A stretch of DNA of 38,444 bases from positions 1 through 38,444 of the forward strand of contig CAUJKE010000140.1 of the NCBI GenBank assembly GCA_963205385.1. Reading direction: 5' to 3'. Positions 16,855 to 24,304 of the stretch are shown one piece after another. The notes below the pieces were generated by a model, which saw only the letters and a program-made list of their open reading frames with translations, made no database searches and was not told where the DNA came from. The position numbers and the translations under genes were made by a program. Source of the DNA: Planctomycetota bacterium. Lineage in GTDB: Bacteria; Planctomycetota; Planctomycetia; Pirellulales; Pirellulaceae. Every line of letters begins with the position of its first letter. Position 1 is the stretch's first letter.

Positions 16855-17115
16855 ATGTCCGCTCCAGTGCTTGCCGTTGAGTTCGTAGGCGGGCCACTCG
16901 ATGGCCACCATCAACCCATCGCCGCGGCTCAGGAAGAGCTCAATCAATCGGCGACTTTCCCTATTACACGCAACCTCTTCCGGCTCTTGGCGAAACGCCC
17001 CACCGGGAAGAAGCACCCCGTCACTAGCATCGCGCTGTATCAGCTCGAGGTGATCGCCGGGCGGCCGCGATATGTTTTTCAAGGAGCTTGCACACCGGTT
17101 ACTGTGCAAGGGTAG
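16855..17115 (+). CDS. Small conserved-looking protein of unknown function
   Basis: With the ATG at 16855 the protein is 86 residues. A GAGGA ribosome binding site 8 bases upstream decides this start over a TTG ten codons earlier. The N-terminal VEFVGGPLDGHHQPI and the C-terminal half (SIALYQLEV..RPRYVFQG) look like a compact beta fold. Short proteins with a (F/V)xGGPxDG start occur in many bacteria and phages, but I know of no tested function. The start of the gene is preceded by an AT-rich stretch (16703-16753) and a near-palindrome (16797-16815). It converges with the osmC gene, with 5 bases between the stops. Confidence 0.75.
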   Translation: MSAPVLAVEFVGGPLDGHHQPIAAAQEELNQSATFPITRNLFRLLAKRPTGKKHPVTSIALYQLEVIAGRPRYVFQGACTPVTVQG

Positions 17116-17120
17116 CGGCG

Positions 17121-17531
17121 CTACCGGCCGTAGCGAAACAACAAGGGCGCTTCAATATCGGGGTGCAAGCTCTTATGCACGGGGCAGGTATGCGCGCCGG
17201 CCTCGAGAGCGCTGCGGGCAGCGGGCGGGAGATCATGCGGGATGTGGATCTCGACGGTGAGCTTGCCGATCCGCCGCACCGGCGCGGTGATCATCTCCTT
17301 GGTGACCTTAACCGTCGTGCCGCTCAAATCCCAGTCGTGCCGCTTCGCCAGAATCCCCATGATGGTGAGCACGCACGTGCCTAGCGCCGTGCCGACTAAA
17401 TCGGTCGGCGAAAACGCTTCCCCTTTGCCCTGGTTATCGACCGGGGCATCCGTGACGAATTTCGCGCCGGAGGGGCCGTGCGTCGCTTCGGTGTGCAAGT
17501 CGCCTAAGTAACGGATGTGGACTTCGGTCAT
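17121..17531 (-). CDS. OsmC-family peroxide-reducing protein
   Basis: The product is 136 residues, the normal size for OsmC/YhfA-like proteins. Both conserved cysteines are present: C53 in SPTDLVGTALGTC and C116 in AHTCPVHKSLHPDI. In the family, these thiols reduce organic hydroperoxides or accept sulfur in the cytoplasm. The short form without the Ohr-type arginine pattern is closer to YhfA/OsmC-like proteins than to Ohr, so a substrate cannot be fixed. It is the last gene of a minus-strand run that begins with the YrdC/phosphatase fusion, separated from the preceding gene by 54 bases. Confidence 0.88.
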   Translation of the reverse strand: MTEVHIRYLGDLHTEATHGPSGAKFVTDAPVDNQGKGEAFSPTDLVGTALGTCVLTIMGILAKRHDWDLSGTTVKVTKEMITAPVRRIGKLTVEIHIPHDLPPAARSALEAGAHTCPVHKSLHPDIEAPLLFRYGR

Positions 17532-17585
17532 GCGAGACTCCCCTGTGACGGCGCTCTGTAAGCCGTGAATCGTGGCTGTGAATCG

Positions 17586-18074
17586 TTATTGCCGCGCGGC
17601 GAACATCTCGGCGTATTCGAGCACCCAGGCGTCGATGAGCTGGATGAACTTTTGCACATCCGTATCTTCGATCCGCTCGTAATAATTGCGCACGAACGCT
17701 TCTTTGTTGCGAATCGTCCCCTTGGCCGCCAGATCGACCACCAGCACCGTGGAAAGGGGCCGCACCGTGATTTCGAGGCGGCTGTATTCGTCGTTGCGTT
17801 TGCCGGCGGTCAAACGAATATCATCCCGCCGCACCGCCGCCCCCCAGCCCCGCTCGCCATAGATGTTCTCGAACTGAAAGCCGGGAAAGTGGTTCTGCAG
17901 CCGCTTGAGGCACTGCTCGATGTGTTCGGAGAGTTGCAGGCGATATTGCGAGTGGAGACGTTTGAGCTCCTCCTCGCTCAGCGCTTGGCGGCGCGCGGCC
18001 TCGGCTTGTTCCAGGCCACGGCGTTCGCCGCGCTGGATGGCTTGTTGCAGGCGTTCATCAAACTCTTGGGACAT
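17586..18074 (-). CDS. Conserved-looking cytoplasmic protein with N-terminal coiled coil
   Basis: From MSQEFDERL the protein is 162 residues. A start 7 codons upstream (MRVKITF) is possible, and neither has a clear ribosome binding site. Residues 1-60 are charged and Gln/Glu/Arg-rich and likely form a coiled coil. Residues 70-155 appear to be a globular alpha/beta part with YSRLEITVRPL, VLVVDLAAKGTIRNKE and a helical end. There is no signal peptide or membrane segment. I do not recognise the family, though it reads as a real gene from its codon use and its place between rpiB and osmC in the same direction. Confidence 0.7.
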   Translation of the reverse strand: MSQEFDERLQQAIQRGERRGLEQAEAARRQALSEEELKRLHSQYRLQLSEHIEQCLKRLQNHFPGFQFENIYGERGWGAAVRRDDIRLTAGKRNDEYSRLEITVRPLSTVLVVDLAAKGTIRNKEAFVRNYYERIEDTDVQKFIQLIDAWVLEYAEMFAARQ

Positions 18075-18113
18075 GAATGTGATCTTAACGCGCACAGGCC
18101 GCGCGCGACACTA

Positions 18114-18141
18114 CCGAAATTTGCGAACCGAAATTTGCGAA
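18114..18141. repeat. Two-copy 14-bp tandem duplication
   Basis: CCGAAATTTGCGAA occurs twice in tandem (18114-18127 and 18128-18141), identically, in the 76-base gap between rpiB and the coiled-coil gene. It is of the same class as the duplications at 2014, 8484 and 37391. Confidence 0.7.
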
Positions 18142-18150
18142 ACCGGCTAC

Positions 18151-18627
18151 CTACGAGCAACCGGGAGTGTCCTGGGGACTGCACCCTTCCTCTTTCTCGA
18201 ACTCGCCGATCCGTGCGACGCGGCGACTGTGGCGCCCCCCTTCAAATTCGGTGCGGAGCCAGAGCTCGACCATCCGGTCGATGCGGCGCTCGCCGAGCAA
18301 GTCCGCCGACAGGCAGAGGACGTTCACATCGTTATGGCGGCGGCTCATTTCAGCGGTAACTTCGTCGTGACACGGGGCGGCGCGCACGCCGGGGAACTTG
18401 TTGGCGGCGATCGCCATGCCAATGCCGGTGCCGCAGATCAAAATTCCACGGTCGACTTCATGGCTGGAAACCTTACGGCTCACAGCGGCGGCGATATCCG
18501 GATAATCGACACTTTGACTGTCGTGCGTGCCTTCGTCGCAAATCTCGTGGCCCCATTGCTCCAGAAGCTGAATCAATTTCGCCTTCACGTGAAAACCGCG
18601 ATGGTCGCTGCCGATGGAAATACGCAT
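18151..18627 (-). CDS. rpiB: Ribose-5-phosphate isomerase B
   Basis: A 158-residue member of the RpiB/LacAB family that interconverts ribose 5-phosphate and ribulose 5-phosphate. SDHRGF (7-12) holds the conserved D8-H9 pair. CGTGIGMAIAANK (65-77) contains the catalytic Cys65 and the phosphate-binding glycine loop. H98-N99 in RRHNDVN is the usual opening-ring motif. The last 13 residues, rich in Cys and Pro, extend beyond the typical end and may be encoded by intergenic-repeat-like DNA. It lies 54 bases after the YrdC/phosphatase fusion on the same strand, which mirrors ywlE-ywlF(rpiB) in Bacillus. Confidence 0.94.
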   Translation of the reverse strand: MRISIGSDHRGFHVKAKLIQLLEQWGHEICDEGTHDSQSVDYPDIAAAVSRKVSSHEVDRGILICGTGIGMAIAANKFPGVRAAPCHDEVTAEMSRRHNDVNVLCLSADLLGERRIDRMVELWLRTEFEGGRHSRRVARIGEFEKEEGCSPQDTPGCS

Positions 18628-18681
18628 GAGTTCACCTTACAGTCCACTCGCCAGGTCAAATCGAGCCGCGCCTCAGGGGGC

Positions 18682-19836
18682 TCATTTTGGTAAATCAGGC
18701 TCGGCAATACTATTGATATCCAGTTCGTCCACCCAGTGCGCCAGTTCCGCGTCAATCTGTTCCGCGCAGCGGCGGTAGAGTTCTGCGGGGCCACCAATGG
18801 GGTCGGCCACATCCTTCTGATCGCGGCTCACCAATTGCACACGTCCAGCGGCATCGGGCCATTGCGAAATAATCGCCTCGCGGTGGCCCCGCGTCATGGA
18901 CAACACCAGATCGGCGTACCGCACCAGGCGTTCTGTCAGTGGCTGGCTTTCATGTTTGGAAAGGTCCAATTGGCGCTCGGACATCGCATCGACGGCTTCC
19001 AAGGCAGCCCGCCCTCCCACCGTGGCGGCAATGCCGGCTGACATCACGATCACCCCGCGATTCTCCAGTTCGTCCGGCGGACAGCCAAACCGCTCCGCCA
19101 GGCGTTTCTTCAGCAGCGCTTCGGCCATGGGGCTGCGACAGGTGTTGCCGGTGCAGACCACCAACACCATCAAATCCGCCAGACGCCGCAAAGTGGAAGG
19201 AGCGAGCACACCGCTGCGGAGCACTTCGAGCTTCCGCTGATTCACTCGCACCACCGAGGGGGGTTGCCCGAACTTGCTCCGTCCATCGTTGATCACCATG
19301 TCGATGCGGCTCCCCAGCGTCGTGAGCACGTCGTCGGCCGTGACCGATTCAGGCCGACCAGGGAGCGTGGCCTTGGTCATGGCCAGGGGGCCGGCGAACA
19401 GCCGCAGCACGTTCAGCACAGTCGCGTGCGCTGGGACGCAGAGACTCACATAACCGTCCCGCGTCACGCTGTCCTGGACGCTCTCGGGGAGTTGCTTCAC
19501 GACGCTATCGGGATGCACATCGGGCAACACCAAGATAACCGGCCCCGGCCAGCAGCGGCGCGTCAGGCGGCGCCCCAGGGGGGACATCTCGGGAACGTAA
19601 TCCAGCGCGTCATCGCCGCTTTTGATCGCCAGCGACAGCAGCGGGGCAGGCGGCTCATCGCAGGCCAACTCGCGGAGTCGAGCGACGGCCGTTTCGTGGC
19701 GCGCGCTCGCCGCCACCACGTACACCGTCTCCGTCGGAAAGGCGACAAGTTTGCCTTCGGCCAACGCTTGAACGGCACGATGGATCACATCGCGCGGGTC
19801 GTCCGCACTATTTGCATCAATCACAACAGGTGGCAT
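18682..19836 (-). CDS. Fusion of a degenerate YrdC/Sua5 domain with a YwlE-like protein-arginine phosphatase
   Basis: From MPPVVIDANS the protein is 384 residues; 40 further upstream codons look non-coding. Residues 1-215 are a YrdC/Sua5-type domain: FPTETVY (33-39), WPGPVILVLP (96-105) and GPLAMTKATLPG (149-160) align with the family. Yet the KxR of the KGRP loop is replaced near 59-64 (ACDEPP), and the SAN motif reads KAT. This tetrad is needed for threonylcarbamoyl-AMP synthesis, so the domain is probably inactive or altered. Residues 222-372 are a low-molecular-weight phosphatase: P-loop CTGNTCRS (228-235) and general acid D345 in DVADPIGG. The Thr at 232 is the hallmark of arginine phosphatases such as YwlE, where tyrosine phosphatases have Ile. 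It starts a four-gene run with rpiB. Confidence 0.88.
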   Translation of the reverse strand: MPPVVIDANSADDPRDVIHRAVQALAEGKLVAFPTETVYVVAASARHETAVARLRELACDEPPAPLLSLAIKSGDDALDYVPEMSPLGRRLTRRCWPGPVILVLPDVHPDSVVKQLPESVQDSVTRDGYVSLCVPAHATVLNVLRLFAGPLAMTKATLPGRPESVTADDVLTTLGSRIDMVINDGRSKFGQPPSVVRVNQRKLEVLRSGVLAPSTLRRLADLMVLVVCTGNTCRSPMAEALLKKRLAERFGCPPDELENRGVIVMSAGIAATVGGRAALEAVDAMSERQLDLSKHESQPLTERLVRYADLVLSMTRGHREAIISQWPDAAGRVQLVSRDQKDVADPIGGPAELYRRCAEQIDAELAHWVDELDINSIAEPDLPK

Positions 19837-20047
19837 GGCGTCGCCAGCCGTGCGGCTGACCTGCGAAAAAAGAATCGCTGCGTCGGACCTCCAGCCCCAG
19901 ACAGTCACCCGCCCGAAAAGCCGCGGCTCGCAATACGACGATGCCAGCGAACCCAACGTAATGCGTTATGGTACTCAATGTTACGGAAATCGGTCAAGCG
20001 GCACACCCGCCCGAAAGAACTGTTTGCCCGCCAACTCCAGACGGCGA

Positions 20048-20077
20048 TTGGTGGCAAGCGGTGCGAATGCCTAGAAT
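20048..20077 (+). promoter_or_regulatory. Possible promoter of the moxR operon
   Basis: TTGGTG (20048-20053) and TAGAAT (20072-20077) with an 18-base spacer, about 80 bases before the moxR ATG. Each box differs from the sigma-70 consensus at one or two bases. Confidence 0.4.
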
Positions 20078-20102
20078 ATAGTGGCTCTGCGGACGACTAC
20101 TC

Positions 20103-20117
20103 TGATAAGCCTTATCA
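20103..20117. promoter_or_regulatory. 15-bp perfect palindrome before moxR
   Basis: TGATAAG, a central C, and CTTATCA form a perfect inverted repeat 42 bases before the moxR ATG and about 25 bases after the candidate -10. Its position around the likely transcript start suits a repressor site. Confidence 0.45.
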
Positions 20118-20158
20118 TTCACACTCCTCTACACCCCTCTTACCGCGAATCATCACCT

Positions 20159-21199
20159 ATGAGCATTGGCCAGTCGATGGAGACTCAGGCGGAAGAATTC
20201 CGCAATCGCTATTCCGCCGTGAAAACCCAGATCGGGCGCGTCATCGTCGGCCACGACGATATCGTGCATGGCGTCTTGACCTGCATGTTCGTCGGCGGGC
20301 ACTGCCTGCTGGAAGGCGTGCCCGGCCTCGGCAAGACGCTCTTGGTGCGGACGTTGGCCCAAGCGCTGAACCTCCAATTCTCGCGCATCCAGTTCACGCC
20401 GGACTTGATGCCGGCCGATATTCTCGGCACCAACATGGTGATGGAAACGCCGGAGGGGCGGCGTGTGTTCGAATTTCAAAAAGGGCCGATCTTCACACAG
20501 ATTTGCCTGGCGGACGAAATCAACCGCGCCACCCCCAAGACGCAGTCCGCGATGCTCGAAACAATGCAAGAAGGAACCGTCACCGTCGCCGGACAACGCT
20601 TCGTGCTCGATCAGCCGTTCTTCGTTCTGGCCACGCAAAACCCCATCGAGCAAGAAGGAACCTATCCGCTCCCCGAAGCGCAGCTCGACCGCTTCTTTTT
20701 CAAGCTGGTCGTCGGTTATTCCACGCGCGACGAGCTGGCCATGATCGTCGACCGCACCACGCGCGGCGTCAATGTCCAGCCGGATAAGGTCATGGACGGT
20801 GCGGAAATCATCAAGTGGCAACGGCTGATTCGCGATGTGATCCTCGCGCAGCACGTGCAGGACTACATCGTCCGCCTGGTCCTCGCCACGCATCCCGAAG
20901 GACCGCTGGCGCTCCCCATCACCAACCAATACTTGCGCTGGGGAAGTAGCCCCCGCGGCGCGCAAACCCTGGCGCTCGCGGCTAAGGTGCGAGCGTTGCT
21001 CGAAGGGCGCTTCAACGTCAGCTTTGAAGATGTCCGCCGCGTTTACCTCCCAGCGCTGCGGCATCGCGTCATCACCAACTTCGAAGCCCAAGCGGAAGGG
21101 ATCGAGACCGATCATGTATTGCTCGAAATCCTGGAAAAACTGCCGGAAAAGGCCAGTGAAGTCCCCACCGCGCAGCTCGTCACCGCGGGCAAGCGGTAA
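20159..21199 (+). CDS. MoxR-family AAA+ ATPase
   Basis: From the ATG at 20159 the protein is 346 residues. Walker A is GVPGLGKT (53-60), Walker B CLADEINR (116-123), and sensor 1 is N161 in ATQNPIEQEGTYPLPEAQLDRF, the MoxR hallmark. The helical lid follows to the end (SPRGAQTLALAAKVRALLEGR). MoxR ATPases act as chaperones that insert metals or mature VWA-domain partners. The next two genes encode exactly such partners, DUF58 and VWA proteins, 66 and 15 bases apart, so the three form one unit. The upstream candidate promoter and palindrome suggest its own control. Confidence 0.93.
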   Translation: MSIGQSMETQAEEFRNRYSAVKTQIGRVIVGHDDIVHGVLTCMFVGGHCLLEGVPGLGKTLLVRTLAQALNLQFSRIQFTPDLMPADILGTNMVMETPEGRRVFEFQKGPIFTQICLADEINRATPKTQSAMLETMQEGTVTVAGQRFVLDQPFFVLATQNPIEQEGTYPLPEAQLDRFFFKLVVGYSTRDELAMIVDRTTRGVNVQPDKVMDGAEIIKWQRLIRDVILAQHVQDYIVRLVLATHPEGPLALPITNQYLRWGSSPRGAQTLALAAKVRALLEGRFNVSFEDVRRVYLPALRHRVITNFEAQAEGIETDHVLLEILEKLPEKASEVPTAQLVTAGKR

Positions 21200-21265
21200 C
21201 GGAGTCCCCCACAGTTGAATCGCCGCCACGCGCTACGTTAGCACGCTTTACTTGATTGCACGCCC

Positions 21266-22168
21266 ATGCCGCTGCTGCCCAAAACCAATCCCAATCAAAT
21301 CCTGTCGCCGCAACTGCTCGCGCAGCTCGAGCGCCTGGAGCTTGTCAGCCGCAAAATCTTTCGCGGGCGAATGAAAGGGGAGCGGCGGAGCAAGCGCAAA
21401 GGGCAAAGCGTCGAGTTTTCAGACTTCCGCAACTACGTCCCCGGCGATGACCTGCGGTTCATCGACTGGAACCTCTACGCGCGGCTCGAAAAGCTGTTCC
21501 TCAAGATGTTTCTCGAAGAGGAAGATTTGCACTTCTACGCGCTGATCGATGCCAGCGGCTCGATGAACTTCGGTACGCCGACGAAGCTCGAATACGCCAA
21601 GCAGCTCGCGGCGGCGCTGGGATTTATCGGCCTTTGTCGGGCGGATCGCGTCAAGATCGAAACGCTCGGCTCCAGTCGCCGCGCACCGGGACCGACGCTC
21701 CGCGGCCGCAAAAGCCTGTGGCAAATGGTCGAGTATCTTGAAGGGATCGAGCCCGGCGAGACAATCTCGCTCGCCCAAGGGGTGAAGGATTTTTGTCTCC
21801 GCAACAGTGGCAAAGGAATTTTGGTGTTGATTACCGACCTGCTGGATAAGGCCGGATATGAAGCGGCGCTGCGGACGCTCGTGGCCCAAAGCATGGATGT
21901 CTATGTGATCCAACTCCTCTCGCCGGAGGAACTCGATCCCGATGTGAAGGGAGATCTCAAACTGATTGACTGCGAAGACCAGGACATCGCCGAGATCACC
22001 GTCAGCCGCCCGTTAATCGATCGCTACAAACGCACGCTGGCGGCGTTTTTGGAGGGAGCCCGCGAGTTCTGCACCCGGCGGGGAATGTCGTATTTAATGA
22101 CCAGCACCGAGACGCCGGTCGAGACGCTGGTCGCCAATTACCTCCGGCGGCGAGGATTAGTCCGCTAA
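21266..22168 (+). CDS. DUF58 domain protein (VWA-like)
   Basis: A 300-residue cytoplasmic protein. The DUF58 signature is clear: EFSDFRNYVPGDDLRFIDW at about 50-68, then LYARLEKLFLKMFLEEED and a metal-ion-dependent adhesion-type site DASGSM (95-100). No membrane segment is visible. In MoxR operons the DUF58 protein is the partner thought to be remodelled by the ATPase. The gene is 66 bases after moxR and 15 bases before the VWA gene, so co-expression is very likely. The exact client process (cell-envelope stress, respiratory complex or periplasmic integrity) differs between organisms and is not shown here. Confidence 0.93.
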   Translation: MPLLPKTNPNQILSPQLLAQLERLELVSRKIFRGRMKGERRSKRKGQSVEFSDFRNYVPGDDLRFIDWNLYARLEKLFLKMFLEEEDLHFYALIDASGSMNFGTPTKLEYAKQLAAALGFIGLCRADRVKIETLGSSRRAPGPTLRGRKSLWQMVEYLEGIEPGETISLAQGVKDFCLRNSGKGILVLITDLLDKAGYEAALRTLVAQSMDVYVIQLLSPEELDPDVKGDLKLIDCEDQDIAEITVSRPLIDRYKRTLAAFLEGAREFCTRRGMSYLMTSTETPVETLVANYLRRRGLVR

Positions 22169-22183
22169 AGCAGCTGCAATTTT

Positions 22184-24208
22184 ATGTCGAACCTCTTCAC
22201 CAATATGCTCACGGGGTGGCAGTGGCTGATTCTGGCCGCGATTCCGCCACTAATTGTGCTGCTGTACTTCCTCAAACTGCGCCGTCAGCCGGTGGAAGTT
22301 CCCAGCACGTATTTGTGGACGCGGACCATCGAGGATTTGCACGTCAACAGCATTTGGCAACGCTTGCGACAGAACTTGTTGTTGTTCCTGCAGCTCTTGC
22401 TGCTGCTCCTGATCATCCTGGCGTGTCTGCGACCTGGTTGGCAGGGAACGGCGCTGGTCGGCAATCGGTTTATTTTCTTAGTCGATGCCTCGGCGAGCAT
22501 GAGTGCGACGGATGTTCGCCCGACGCGCCTCGACGCCGCGAAAGAAAAGATCGTCGCGATGATCGACCAGATGAAGTCTGGCGACGCCGCGATGGTGATT
22601 AGCTTCTCGAACAACGCCAAAGTGGAGCAGCCGTTCACCGATAATCGCCGCTTGCTGCGCGAGCGGGTGAACCAGATCACGCCGACCAATCGGACCAGCG
22701 ATCTCAGCGAAGCGCTGCGGGCTGCCGCGGGACTCGCCAATCCCGGCCGCACCAGTCAATCCGAAACCAACGAGGCGCAAGTCGCCGACGCCATGCCCTC
22801 GACGCTGTACATCCTCAGCGATGGTGGCTTCGCGAAAGTCCCGGATTTTTCGCTGGGCAATCTTGAGCCCCAGTACCTCAAGGTGGGCGAGGATCGGCCG
22901 CGAAACGTCGCCATCGCCGCGTTCAGCGTGGGACGCAATCCCGATCGGCCCACGCAGCAGCAAGCGTTCGGGCGAATCGAAAACTTCGGCCCTGATCCGG
23001 TCAGCGTGGAAGTGACGCTCCACCGCGACGCACGGCTGATCGACGCCACCAAGATCGATTTGCCGGCGGCTGAGTTCTCCACCGATCCCGCGACCCAAAA
23101 CACTGCTTGCGCCCCCGGCGCCGCTGGCGTGGAGTTCGATCTGGGCCAGCTTGACGAAGGGCTACTCAAGCTTGAAATCGTGCAGGCGGACGCCTTGGAT
23201 GTCGATAACGTGGCCTATGCCGCGTTACAAACACCCCGCCGCGCCAAGGTGCTGCTCATCACGTCCGGTAATGAGGCGCTGCGATTGGCGATGCTGACCG
23301 ACGAAGCGCAGAAAATCTCCGAGCTCTCCCTCGCCGAGCCGAGCGTGCTCGAAACCAAAGCCTTCGCGGACGAAGCGGCCCAGGGGCAGTACGACCTGAT
23401 CATCTTCGACCGCTGCGCGCCCCAGAAAATGCCGGCTTCCAACACCTTGTTTGTTGACGCCAAGCCGCCGAGCGACGACTGGGAGTTTGGCAAACGGCAG
23501 GGGAACCCTGGCATCATCGACACGGACCGCGCGCATCCGCTGCTGCAACTCGTGGAGTTCGGCAACGTCCACATTAGCAACGGCCACAAGATCAAACCGC
23601 CGCCAGGAGGCAGCGTGCTGATTGATTCCGTCATTGGCCCGCTCATGGCGATCGCCCCGCGCGGCGGCTATGAGGACGCCGTCCTCGGCTTCGCCATCAT
23701 CGAGACCAACGAACAAGGGGAGAAACTCGTCAACAGCGACTGGTTCGTCCGGCTCAGCTTTCCCGTGTTTTGCAAGAACGTCCTGGAATACCTGGGAGGC
23801 AACGCCGGCGCGCCGACGCTGCCTAGCATTCAACCGGGCACGCCGATGATCCTCCGCGCGCAAACCCCCGTCGCGCGCATAACTGTTACCACTCCCAGCG
23901 GTCAAAAAATCGACCTCAGCCGCGAAAACCAGGGGAGCTTCGTGTTCGCCACCACCAACGAACTAGGGATTTACGACGTCCTCGAAGGAACTGCGAATCA
24001 AACCTCGCAGCGCTTTGCGGTGAATTTGTTCAGCAGCCGCGAGAGCGACCTCCATCCAGCGGAGAAAGTCACGCTGGGCTACGAGGCCGTCCCCGGTGTC
24101 GCAGGCGTCGAGCGCTCGCGCAAGGAACTGTGGAAATGGCTCCTCATCGGCGGCCTGGGAGTGCTGATTTTCGAGTGGTATGTGTACAACCGGCGAGTTT
24201 ATTTTTAG
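22184..24208 (+). CDS. Membrane-anchored VWA protein with BatA-type N-terminus
   Basis: The product is 674 residues. Two hydrophobic segments at the N-terminus (about 14-31 and 64-82) enclose the BatA-type motif FLKLRRQPVEVPSTYLW. A VWA domain follows with the metal site DASASMS (101-107) and a later SDGGF acidic loop. A long, mostly beta extracytoplasmic part (about 240-640) precedes a third membrane helix at about 649-668 (LWKWLLIGGLGVLIFEWYVY) and a short basic end. In planctomycete operons this kind of protein completes the MoxR-DUF58-VWA set. It may act as the envelope part of a stress-linked assembly. The second VWA and amidotransferase-like genes sometimes seen in such operons are absent, and dnaE follows. 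Confidence 0.88.
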   Translation: MSNLFTNMLTGWQWLILAAIPPLIVLLYFLKLRRQPVEVPSTYLWTRTIEDLHVNSIWQRLRQNLLLFLQLLLLLLIILACLRPGWQGTALVGNRFIFLVDASASMSATDVRPTRLDAAKEKIVAMIDQMKSGDAAMVISFSNNAKVEQPFTDNRRLLRERVNQITPTNRTSDLSEALRAAAGLANPGRTSQSETNEAQVADAMPSTLYILSDGGFAKVPDFSLGNLEPQYLKVGEDRPRNVAIAAFSVGRNPDRPTQQQAFGRIENFGPDPVSVEVTLHRDARLIDATKIDLPAAEFSTDPATQNTACAPGAAGVEFDLGQLDEGLLKLEIVQADALDVDNVAYAALQTPRRAKVLLITSGNEALRLAMLTDEAQKISELSLAEPSVLETKAFADEAAQGQYDLIIFDRCAPQKMPASNTLFVDAKPPSDDWEFGKRQGNPGIIDTDRAHPLLQLVEFGNVHISNGHKIKPPPGGSVLIDSVIGPLMAIAPRGGYEDAVLGFAIIETNEQGEKLVNSDWFVRLSFPVFCKNVLEYLGGNAGAPTLPSIQPGTPMILRAQTPVARITVTTPSGQKIDLSRENQGSFVFATTNELGIYDVLEGTANQTSQRFAVNLFSSRESDLHPAEKVTLGYEAVPGVAGVERSRKELWKWLLIGGLGVLIFEWYVYNRRVYF

Positions 24209-24283
24209 GCGCTCTCCGCGCATCGCTCGCGATGTATTAAAATCGCTAGCACGATACTTTTGTCCACCAGGATTCTCTCACGC

Positions 24284-24304
24284 ATGGAAAGGGGCATCCG
24301 CTGA
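24284..24304 (+). other. Possible 6-codon leader reading frame overlapping the dnaE start
   Basis: ATG-GAA-AGG-GGC-ATC-CGC-TGA runs directly into dnaE, whose ATG shares the last base of the stop (TGATG). The GGAAAGGGG inside it is also the probable ribosome binding site for dnaE, so translation of the short frame would interfere with or couple to dnaE. It may be chance. Confidence 0.25.

Larger units (their letters stand above)
19837..20158. other. Divergent intergenic region between the fusion gene and moxR
   Basis: About 320 bases without a gene. The plus-strand side holds a possible promoter, TTGGTG (20048-20053), 18 bases, TAGAAT (20072-20077), with an overlapping TATAGT, and then a palindrome (20103-20117) before moxR. 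Near the fusion-gene side nothing beyond weak AT-richer stretches was seen. No RNA gene was recognised. Confidence 0.55.

Noticed and set aside
19264..20787. Plus-strand frame of 507 codons across the fusion gene and moxR
   Set aside because: It crosses two well-supported genes and an intergenic region and is arginine/proline-rich throughout.
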